Of a stretch of 64,000 nt of DNA, positions 38,601-45,317 are shown piece after piece; the stretch's first letter is position 1; each line of letters starts with the position of its first letter. The position numbers were made by a program, and so were the translations under genes. This DNA is from Brienomyrus brachyistius (Eukaryota; Chordata; Actinopteri; Osteoglossiformes; Mormyridae): assembly GCF_023856365.1 (NCBI RefSeq), contig NC_064552.1:2272811-2336810 (forward strand). The letters are read 5' to 3'. The notes beneath the pieces were generated by a model. That model ran no database searches. It was not told where the DNA came from and was given only the letters and a program-made list of their open reading frames with translations.

Positions 38601-38609
38601 AGCATCTAA
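24379..38609 (+). CDS. opn4: opn4, melanopsin, complete (10 coding exons)
   Basis: Exons 24379-24531, 29071-29213, 29703-29836, 30514-30717, 30818-30989, 31939-32100, 32755-32862, 34422-34608, 34706-34864 and 38436-38609 join in phase to 1596 nt, 531 residues. It is a light-sensing seven-helix receptor of the plasma membrane that binds retinal and, in this family, signals through Gq. Visible hallmarks: TM1 near 73-97, Tyr148 in TM3 at the counterion position, DRY at 169-171, Glu217 and Cys223 in the second extracellular loop ([10 protein letters not shown]), Schiff-base Lys341 in TM7 (codon 32807-32809), NPIIY at 347-351 and HPKYR just after. The [11 protein letters not shown] start of the core and the RG..C.P.D..C pattern in exon 1 point to the fish opn4m type; which paralogue is not settled. 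The long cytoplasmic tail is Ser-rich, as expected for phosphorylation-dependent shut-off. Confidence 0.93.
24708..24730. repeat. poly(C) run, 23 nt, opn4 intron 1
   Basis: A C homopolymer about 180 bp after the exon 1 donor, followed by T and four more C. Confidence 0.85.
24731..26105 (+). other. opn4 intron 1, unique part
   Basis: AT-rich sequence with no exon or repeat recognised before the TCTG array. Confidence 0.45.
26124..26577. repeat. (TCTG/TGTTTGTCTC)n microsatellite
   Basis: About 450 bp of irregular CTGT and TGTTTGTCTCTG units in opn4 intron 1. It yields three long cysteine/leucine/serine-rich shadow frames that are not genes. Confidence 0.93.
26578..27051 (+). pseudogene. 5'-truncated Tc1-like transposase remnant
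   Basis: The 3' part of a Tc1/mariner element. A frame from 26642 reads [19 protein letters not shown], then [18 protein letters not shown], the DDE half of the Tc1 transposase. The second catalytic Asp is codon 26681-26683. The third catalytic residue, 34 residues on (codon 26786-26788), is Lys where the family has Glu. A TGA at 26879 interrupts the frame where a Trp is expected. The element ends with ggtgtcacaacacttttgtc, a typical terminal repeat, at about 27050. There is no 5' half or 5' terminal repeat. It is dead. Confidence 0.88.
27051..27098. repeat. (CTGT)n(CT)n microsatellite
   Basis: Directly abuts the 3' end of the Tc1-like remnant and matches the TCTG array on its other side. 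Confidence 0.9.
27100..28370 (+). other. opn4 intron 1, nothing recognised
   Basis: No exon or mobile element was supported in this stretch. Confidence 0.45.
28375..28480 (-). repeat. degenerate SINE-like remnant
   Basis: It contains 'tactgggtcagccagtccctggagtaactgcgagtta', the same block seen near 15180 and 16055. Confidence 0.35.
28541..28780. repeat. 45-bp minisatellite in opn4 intron 1
   Basis: Unit starts lie at 28541, 28586, 28631, 28676, 28721 and 28766, each beginning (G/A)TGGGGGTTAATG. The 45-bp period is 15 codons, so it is open in frame ([15 protein letters not shown]), but it has no splice context that would make it an exon. It ends 290 bp before exon 2. Confidence 0.92.
29071..29213 (+). 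CDS. opn4: opn4 exon 2, TM1
   Basis: Acceptor ctgcttgcag at 29070, donor gtaggc at 29214, ending in phase 2. It reads [19 protein letters not shown], then [16 protein letters not shown], the melanopsin signature before and in the first helix. Confidence 0.93.
29534..29647 (+). mobile_element. SINE fragment in opn4 intron 2
   Basis: Contains gtgtggagtttgcatgttct, then ccccccacagtccaaaaaca and aattggagttgcc, the central core of the SINE at 18526. The head and tail are missing. Confidence 0.75.
29649..29677. repeat. (TG)n microsatellite
   Basis: An uninterrupted TG run directly after the SINE fragment and 25 bp before the exon 3 acceptor. Confidence 0.88.
29703..29836 (+). CDS. opn4: opn4 exon 3, ICL1 and TM2
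   Basis: Acceptor catctacag at 29702, donor gtaagg at 29837. It reads [20 protein letters not shown], then [20 protein letters not shown], the conserved NLAVAD helix 2. A GT repeat and a SINE fragment lie just upstream in the intron. Confidence 0.94.
29837..30513 (+). other. opn4 intron 3
   Basis: Contains a C run at 29855-29871 and otherwise nothing recognised. Confidence 0.5.
30514..30717 (+). CDS. opn4: opn4 exon 4, TM3 and TM4
   Basis: Acceptor ccctgccag at 30513, donor gtgagt at 30718. It reads [19 protein letters not shown], then [12 protein letters not shown] with the DRY box at 30588-30596, and ends SLPPFFGWS at the start of extracellular loop 2. Confidence 0.94.
30818..30989 (+). 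CDS. opn4: opn4 exon 5, ECL2 and TM5
   Basis: Acceptor cccgtcag at 30817, donor gtacgt at 30990. It reads [18 protein letters not shown], then helix 5 ([20 protein letters not shown]), ending ETNK at the junction. The upstream intron is only 100 bp. Confidence 0.94.
31610..31930. repeat. (TG/TCTGCATG)n microsatellite, opn4 intron 5
   Basis: About 320 bp of variants of TGTGTCTGCATGTCTGCG. It runs up to the acceptor of exon 6 at 31938 and gives Cys/Val-rich shadow frames on both strands. Confidence 0.93.
31939..32100 (+). CDS. opn4: opn4 exon 6, ICL3 and TM6
   Basis: Acceptor tctcgcag at 31938, directly after a long TG-rich microsatellite; donor gtgagg at 32101. It reads [20 protein letters not shown], then [20 protein letters not shown]. 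The lysine-rich third loop and WSPY are typical of melanopsins. Confidence 0.94.
32755..32862 (+). CDS. opn4: opn4 exon 7, TM7 with retinal-binding lysine
   Basis: Acceptor ccccgcag at 32754, donor gtaggg at 32863. It reads [20 protein letters not shown] and [16 protein letters not shown]. The lysine of VIAKAS (codon 32807-32809) is the chromophore attachment site. Confidence 0.95.
32863..34421 (+). other. opn4 intron 7, 1.56 kb
   Basis: A short local repeat of 'atagaaaaatgctcagaaatggac' type lies at about 33495-33580. No exon was recognised. Confidence 0.5.
34422..34608 (+). CDS. opn4: opn4 exon 8, proximal cytoplasmic tail
   Basis: Acceptor ctgccag at 34421; donor gtaggt at 34609 keeps phase 0 into exon 9. 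It reads [16 protein letters not shown] and then a Ser/Arg-rich tail with [19 protein letters not shown]. The clustered serines are probable phosphorylation sites by analogy. Confidence 0.88.
34706..34864 (+). CDS. opn4: opn4 exon 9, cytoplasmic tail
   Basis: Acceptor gccccag at 34705, donor gtagga at 34865, phase 0 at both ends. It reads [18 protein letters not shown], then [15 protein letters not shown] and TVFEK. If the donor is not used, the frame stays open for 30 more codons to a stop at 34955-34957. Confidence 0.85.
36714..36770. repeat. 15-bp-class tandem repeat
   Basis: GCCGCCTCCCATG with a two-base spacer repeats four times. Confidence 0.85.
37210..37474 (-). mobile_element. SINE, minus strand, in opn4 intron 9
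   Basis: Read on the minus strand it starts ggggcggcatggtggtgcag at 37474, then has a B-box-like GGGTTCGAGTC and the same core as the 18526 copy. It reaches the 'gataggctcc' region and lacks the ATGG tail. Confidence 0.85.
38436..38609 (+). CDS. opn4: opn4 exon 10, C-terminal tail
   Basis: The acceptor gtcaatag at 38435 lies after a 3.6-kb intron. Fifty-seven codons read [20 protein letters not shown], then [14 protein letters not shown], and end QPKNSI with stop TAA at 38607. The phase-0 fit with exon 9 and the clean stop support it; homology of this tail is weaker than for the core. Confidence 0.78.
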   Translation, partial: AGVVQEGAGFKAAVDRIPSIFVTSESSHALPGSGGPAISKSSPHLDPVPPSQPKNSI

Positions 38610-39660
38610 CTTTTTGTTCACTATTTCTCCAACTAGTCGTGTTAATTTATGCATCTTTCCCATAAAAGTGTTTTTAAGGGCTGTAAACAGTGTACACCTT
38701 TCTCTGTGAAGTAACAGCACAGGTCTGAAAAGGTGCTCATCCTGTTCATGTCCCTCCCTCAACCTCGAGCAACCTGTGATGATGGAAACTTAAGCACCAC
38801 TTTTACACGCATGGTTGCCATTGCTGCTGACACTGTTGGAATGATCCACTTTCCCCCCTTAATGACAAGGTGCTGGAATGACCCACTTTCCCCCCTTAAT
38901 GACATAGTGTTGGAATGATCCACTTTCCCCCCTTAATGACATGATGTTGGAATGGTCCACTTTCCCCCCTTAATGACATAGTGTTGGAATGGTCCACTTT
39001 CCCCCCTTAATGACATGGTGTTGGAATGGTCCACTTTCCCCCCTTAATGACATGGTGTTGGAATGATCCACTTTCCCCCCTTAATGACATGGTGTTGGAA
39101 TGGTCCACTTTCCCCATTAAAGCATCAGGCAACACACGCAGATCATTATTTGAAATGGAAAACTTTATTTATTTGAAATATTTTATTCTTTGCTGTCGCT
39201 TTAGAAATGTGATCCCTGGAATTACAAATGTGTAGGCATGCAGTAGTTTTATGACCGATGTTGGAATGTTCTGTATATAACGGGAGACAGCAGCCCTAAC
39301 TGTCTGACGTGTGCTTAGTTATAAAGTCCTGCGTTTGCCCCAGTCAGTGTTGTCATCTTAGCTTTGTCCGCAGCCTGCTCTTTGACAAATACATGTGTTA
39401 GTTGCCTTTTATGGTGTTTTTAACATGTCGTGATTGTGACAAACAGTTTTCTTTGTTGTCCTGTGCGAATCGATGTGGGCAGATGTTGCTCTTCTCAGGC
39501 ATGGACCCAACGTCAGAGGGGGACCTGGGGCGTGACGGGTGGCACCCCCAGGAACGACGGCTGTTTGGAGGACATAGTCTGTCTTTAGATCCTATAAGCA
39601 GCTTTTCGAAAACTCAAATGACAAGAATTGCTATTTAACGTTATGTAAATAAAGAAATAA
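38610..39660 (+). other. opn4: opn4 3' UTR (predicted)
   Basis: Runs from the stop to a poly(A) signal AATAAA at 39648-39653, followed by further AAATAAAT copies. It includes a 37-bp minisatellite. Earlier cleavage is possible. Confidence 0.55.
38837..39118. repeat. 37-bp minisatellite in opn4 3' UTR
   Basis: Eight units start at 38837, 38874, 38911, 38948, 38985, 39022, 39059 and 39096. Each reads TGGAATG(A/G)TCCACTTTCC followed by cccttaatgacatggtgt. Confidence 0.93.
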
Positions 39661-40580
39661 ATAAATAAATCGATCAATCAACAGCTTGGCTGTTCATTAA
39701 CTATCCCATGAAACCAAGAAGCACTTCAATCAACACCATCCCAGCTGCGCCAAGGTCTCGATCTACCCAACCCAACTCAGGGTGCTCCCTGTAGCGCACA
39801 CTGCTCATATTCTCAGGGGTCATGACCCCAGTGGTTACCCACAATCCTTTGTGCAGAAATTACATATTGGTGCCGCAAGGCCAGCCAATGAGCATCACCT
39901 CTGACCGTCGTCATTTGTATTTGCCTCCATATTTGCCAAAGAAATTAAGAAGGTAAAGTTGAATACTTACAAATCAGAGTATCTCATTGGCTTCTCCCAT
40001 CCTTATGGGTACCTCTTACTGGTGAGTTTGTGGCCAATCAGATCCCAGAAAAAAAACACAACAAACTACCAACTGTCCTGGCATTTCATTTTCCTGTAAA
40101 TTTCTGCTGATTTTAAAACTTAGTTTTGAATTTCACTCATTTTTGTGTAAATGGCAAACAGGCGTCAATCCCCAATGGACGGCGTGCTTCATCATGGTGT
40201 TGTTACCTTGGTTACCGGTGTGCTCTGTTACTATGGCATCACTTGTGTCTCAATGAGGGATTTATACCAGCAGCTCTCCTTCTTACCTCAGCCAAAGAGC
40301 CCCAAAAAGATACATCGATTTACTAATGCAGAAGCATACGTATATGGGGAGTCACTTATCGCTGCTACTCCTTAAGGATGCACTGTTCCCTGCAAGACAG
40401 TGGTTTGCATTAGTGTATTTTTTTAATACAGTGACCTTTTTCTCAGTTGTACTTATTAATGCTATTTACCGAATTTCCAATTTAATGCAGCCGGCTGTCG
40501 GGACTTTAAAATGTAATATATAAAGGATTTGGTTATTAATAAAGGAGGCTTCTGACAGGAAAGGCCTCAAGCAGCGTGTA
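39661..40580. other. intergenic, nothing recognised
   Basis: No supported exon or repeat was seen between the opn4 poly(A) region and the MITE. Confidence 0.45.
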
Positions 40581-40582
40581 TA

Positions 40583-40887
40583 CAGACGCTCCTCTACTTA
40601 CGAACTTTCAGACATACGAACGGAGAGGACTGTATGTACAAATTGTGATCATTGGGCTCCCGTTTCCTGTCCGCAACATCAGTTTTTTTTTCTGAGCGCC
40701 AATTCTGCCCAGTACGACTTCTGGCCGCTACTCCTGCCGCGCTGCAGCGTAGCGTGCGTACTCACAGCATGCTACGTCTTTGTACTTCTGTATGCCCTTA
40801 AAATGATGTTGAATAACGACTTACGAACATTTCAAGTTGCAAACGGCCGTTCGGAATGTATCTTGTTCGTAAGTAGAGGAGCGTCTG
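40583..40887. mobile_element. 305-bp MITE, Tigger/pogo-like
   Basis: The 23 bases at 40583-40605, starting CAGACGCTCCTCTACTTACG, are the exact complement of 40865-40887. Both ends are flanked by TA (40581-40582 and 40888-40889). Near the right end a second ACTTACGAAC-type motif (cgacttacgaacatttca) lies inside the element. There is no coding capacity. CAG-starting termini with a TA target site are typical of pogo/Tigger elements; the family assignment is inference. Confidence 0.85.
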
Positions 40888-40889
40888 TA

Positions 40890-42570
40890 GTATAAATGCG
40901 CTGAATATTAAGAATTTTGTAGTAGAATCATTTCTGTTTCTGTGTGCCATTTTGTTTACGTTTAAATTGAATGTCCATGACTGGCAGTGACGTGATTGGC
41001 TGAGAGTAACAGCAGCGCTGACGCACATGGGCCAGATCCATACAAATCACACCGGGACATGATGTAAGTCCCGCCTGCTCAGCAACTGATGTAATATCTC
41101 CTATAAAGTTTTTAAAAATATTTTTTAATTTAAGGACTGATAATGACAACGCTGTAAAACTTCTCATTCCGCCTGCTTTAATCTGTTAGCATAGCTGACT
41201 GCTAATTATATACTAATAGTAAATTTTAAGGTCAGTTCCATTAGGAATAATTGAATCTGAGCATTAAACTCTTATTGTATATACCACCGCAGCCCTGCAG
41301 GAGGTGCTATGAGTAACATTGAATTGGCTGGGTTCGGGTTAACAAGCCCTCATGAAGTGGGACAGACCGTGTCTCCCAAGGCTCCGATTTTTATGAGGGT
41401 CAGATAAAACCTGAGATTAAGCTTCCAAACAATCACCTCGACCGATCGACCAGCAGCTGAGGCTGCATGAAAACCAGCACGGCCCCTGGTCCCTGAGGGC
41501 GGCGGCATTTGGGACGTGTGGCCGGAAGGGGGCAAGAGGGGGGCTTTGCTGGATTTCTGTTACAGGACTGACACACGAGCGCACAGCAGAAACGCCCACT
41601 GCGGCACCAGCCGTTTGGGAGAGACTGTCACATAAGACCCTGCAAGACCCCTAAGCTCCATGCTGGCTTATTACCAAGAAGTCACACTGTGTATTTTTCT
41701 TGCTAATGCTCCCTACTTAGGAGCCTTAAGGGGAAACGCCGATGGCAATGTGCAGGTCAGAGGGGAAGTGGACAGAGGTCAAAGGTCAAGACAGCAGAAA
41801 GCTGCTATACATGCACACAGGCAAACGTGGGGCTATTTCTGAAATGAAACTGAAAGGTCTTGCTTGCTGTATATAATAATAAAGTCAGCAATGAGCTGCT
41901 GTAAATTCTCCATCTCCACCCAGTCCCAGCAAACCATCTCTCCGGAACCTTCCATCTACAGTATCTCTGTCTGTCCCGACCCCGTGTCATTTTGACTCAG
42001 CTCTGTGAGGGTACCGACATGTTACCCTGGTAAACGAGGTCCCTGCCATGTCTGACTCTCACTGCACATACTCTATACCCAAAGGCAGTGACTGCAGTGA
42101 CAACTGTCTAGCAATCTGCCCGCTTCCATTAAACATAACTTCGCTCCCAGCTCCAGAGAAACGCTAAATCAGGTTTTTGTCCTCTCTGTGTGGTATCGGT
42201 GTAAGTACAGTTTAGCTGCCTGGTCTTTAGCTCCTGCTCCAGTACTAACCTGCACTACTTACTGGTCATTCACTGGAAGCTCACGCTGGCCGTATTTATA
42301 GCCAGCCTACAGCTGCATGCTTACTGTCTATCTCGCCTGTACGCCACTTTGGACTTAGTATCTGCTCATTGTAATTGTGAGTGCTTTAACTTGGCTGTGC
42401 ACAGCACAAATGATGACGAATGAGCAGGCTGACAGCTCCTGAGAGTCAGCCTCCTATTCTGTGTGTTTTTCTATCGATGCATCTCGTGTCTGCTGTGATG
42501 TGCCCCTCGCCCTGCCAATTGTCGGTAAGTGGCGTCTCCTTTCATCCAAGTTTATCTCTCTCTCATTGAG
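40890..42570. other. intergenic, nothing recognised
   Basis: No supported exon or mobile element. Confidence 0.45.
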
Positions 42571-42743
42571 GTGGGGGGGGGGGGGGACACAATAGATAGC
42601 CCTGCATATTTTCCACGTGAGTGTTGGGTGCATGTAGGCAGCTCGCCTGCTGCATGTGCTGGCATTTTTATTTTTGATGTCACCCCATTTCCATGTATTT
42701 ATGACCCCAGCCACTGGAGTGTGGCTGGACCGTACCATTTAAT

Positions 42744-42760
42744 GGGGGGGGGGGGGGGGG
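42744..42760. repeat. poly(G) run
   Basis: A long G homopolymer; a shorter one lies at about 42572-42584 and another at 44195-44212. Confidence 0.85.
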
Positions 42761-43057
42761 TGGGCAAGGCGGCAGCTCAGAATGAGGAATGGAGAATGTC
42801 TCATTATCAAATGTTTGGCAAGTGCTTTGAGTTTAGTTGACATACGAACAACGATGAGTGTGCAAGAGTGCTGGAGTGAATTTCCATAGACTGTTCCAGA
42901 AAGTTTCAAATGTTCTCACCAGCATTGATAATCATTAGTCTTGTAATATCTAAACTACAAAGGGGAATGTAGCCTGAATTAAGATTTCATAAATTTACCT
43001 GGTATGTTACATGGTAAGCAGCCACAAGCAACACTAGGAAAAGCAATGGGAAAAGAA

Positions 43058-43160
43058 CGATGATGATGACTGATAATGATGTTGATGACGATGATGAGGA
43101 TGATGACTGATAATGATGTTGATGATGATGACAATGATGATGATGATGATGAGGATGATG
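43058..43160. repeat. (GAT)n-rich microsatellite
   Basis: Irregular GATGAT units broken by gactgataatgatgttgatg, giving Asp/Met-rich shadow frames. Confidence 0.88.
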
Positions 43161-43269
43161 ACATTATACATGGCCACTATAAGAAAACAGAAAAACAATT
43201 TTCATTAAAGAAGTTACAGACATTTACATCAGGAAGTACAGTCGGCGCCACACCTGGGCACACCTGCTC

Positions 43270-43322
43270 TGGGGGGCATTGGGGGGCATTGGGGGGCATT
43301 GGGGGGCATTGGGGGGCATTGG
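43270..43322. repeat. 10-bp repeat TGGGGGGCAT
   Basis: Five consecutive ggggggcatt units. Confidence 0.92.
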
Positions 43323-43446
43323 GCTGTCCCGCCCTTGGAGAAGAGCCCCAGCCCCAGGAAGGCCTCTTGACGAGGGTGATGTCGTCATGAGGCCATGCCA
43401 GATCCTCTGAGATCAAAATATCTCCAGTGTGTTTATTTTTGAGCTG

Positions 43447-43464
43447 CCCCCCCCCCCCCCCCCC
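43447..43464. repeat. poly(C) run
   Basis: An 18-nt C homopolymer in intergenic DNA. Confidence 0.85.
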
Positions 43465-44329
43465 GTCGCCCTGGGATTTGGTGACAGAGGGCTGATCACA
43501 TGATTACATGATCGTATAGTTTTCTTTCATTCTTTAATGGATAATCACAGTCCCACCAAGATCCAAAGCAGAGAATAAGTATCCAAGGCTGAGGGTCTTG
43601 CCTGTCTTTTTTTTTTTTTTGGGTGGGGGCAAAGCATTCTGATCCATCACATACTATTTAATATGTATTTTTATTTTGGTCTGCTCAGTTTAACCAACCC
43701 AGATGAACTTGATGCCCTTCAGTGTTGCAGTATGAGACCAACATGCCTCCTTTTTGCATAACCGTGTGTAAAGGAGAGAATATCCTGAGTGTCGGGAGGC
43801 TTTTCGAGGCTGAAAGAGCTAAGAGTTATATCCCTCTGTTACCCATAAATGTGACTTCATTCATGGTATGTAGACTATTACTTTGGAATCATTAAAATCT
43901 GTTACGGTGTCGCATTCTCACACTTGATTTATTTAGTCACATCTGTTCACTCCTGTGTGAGACGTTTCAGCAGAGAAATTCAGGGTAACTAAGCCCTCTC
44001 ATTCATTCTTGTGGGCACACAGGTGACTGTTACATTATTCAAACTAACATAACATAACATTAGATAATGTAATGTGATCATTAGCTTACCGCTGTGTAAA
44101 TGCACGTGGTGTCACCTGATCGCCGGGATTGTTATGTAACTAACAATAGTGTGATGTGACCCTCAGGTGACGCACTGGTGCTCCTGTCCGTTTTTGGGGG
44201 GGGGGGGGGGGGGGTGGCGGGGCTCACGCTCACCATTTATGCTGCTTCCACTGACACAGACATCCAGAAACATTAGTTAATAAAAGGTTAGTCAACCCAG
44301 GGTCAGTCAAGCCACAAGGGCAACATAGA

Positions 44330-44420
44330 TACCAGCCTGTGAGGGGCACCAGCCTGTGAGGGGCACCAGCCTGTGAGGGGCACCAGCCTGTGAGGGGCAC
44401 CAGCCTGTGAGGGGCACCAG
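44330..44420. repeat. 18-bp tandem repeat, about 5 copies
   Basis: The unit CCAGCCTGTGAGGGGCAC repeats in tandem. Shadow frames on the minus strand read GAPHRLVPLT in repeats. Confidence 0.92.
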
Positions 44421-44782
44421 CTTGCTCGCTCTCCAAGGAGAACCTGTGGTCTTTGTGGTGCTGGCACAGAACAGCTATGTGATTTTTGGCCCAACTCCGA
44501 ATTGGCCAGCCCAGTTCACTTTGTCTTCCATGATGAGCATTGAACTGCAGGGCACTGGTGGTGAAACTCACCTAGGAGACCAAACGAGCTTCACCTGGCC
44601 CCGGGCGACCCCCCCTCCCCCCCCCAGCCCCGGTCATTTTCTCAGGCCTGCCTGGGCTCTGTGCGAAAAGGGGCTCGCTGGTACCTTGGGGAGTTAGAAT
44701 AGAAAAATCTGTTAGCCTAAGAAGAGGCTATATTAGCTATGTGAATCATGGAGGCTTGGCATACTGCATATCCCCTTACAGG

Positions 44783-44792
44783 CCTTATAAGG
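44783..44792 (+). promoter_or_regulatory. ldb3: perfect CArG box, candidate ldb3 promoter
   Basis: CCTTATAAGG matches the SRF consensus CC(A/T)6GG exactly. It lies about 440 bp upstream of the ldb3 start codon. A MEF2-like CTATTCTTAG (one mismatch) follows at about 44834. SRF and MEF2 sites are usual for sarcomeric genes, so this is a plausible muscle promoter. The TTATAAGG core could also act as a TATA box. Confidence 0.5.
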
Positions 44793-45182
44793 AGCAGCAG
44801 GTCTCCAGCGCTATCGCTTTCTGAACAGGGGGGCTATTCTTAGACTGTCCCTCCAGCCCGGCGATCAGGCAAGATCTCTCTTCTTTTGGCTTTTAATGCA
44901 TTTCTGTCTTACCTGTGTGATTTCGCGTGATTCTGTAGAGGATTCGGGTACGGGGTCGCAAGGTGCCAGGGCATCGTTTTCTTTTATTTTTGGTCTGTAA
45001 CCTCAGCCAATCTGCATTTCCGAGGTTGCTGCCATTTACCCTCTCGCCTTGTACCTCTCACTGTTTGTCCCATGGTATCCTGTCTCATCTTCCTGTGACT
45101 CCTCCATTCCCCTGTCTTTTCCCCCCCCCTCATCAGGGTCGGAAAGAAACCTGGATCAGGGAGCAGAACCTACGAAGACTCA

Positions 45183-45184
<2 letters not shown>

Positions 45185-45213
<29 letters not shown>
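45185..45213. repeat. poly(T) run, 29 nt, next to the ldb3 start
   Basis: Ends nine bases before the ldb3 ATG. The following gaaag could make it the polypyrimidine tract of a 3' splice site, with the coding exon starting just before the ATG; otherwise it lies in the 5' UTR. Confidence 0.85.
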
Positions 45214-45221
45214 GAAAGAAG

Positions 45222-45317
45222 ATGAGCAATTACAGCGTGACCCTCCCCGGCCCGGCCCCGTGGGGCTTCCGTCTGCAGGGGGGCAAGGACTTCAACATGC
45301 CCCTCACCATCTCCCGG
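45222..45317 (+). CDS. ldb3: ldb3 exon 1, PDZ start
   Basis: The ATG is followed by [20 protein letters not shown] and [10 protein letters not shown]; donor gtaaga at 45318, phase 0. Apart from one extra residue near the start this is nearly identical to vertebrate LDB3. Confidence 0.95.
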
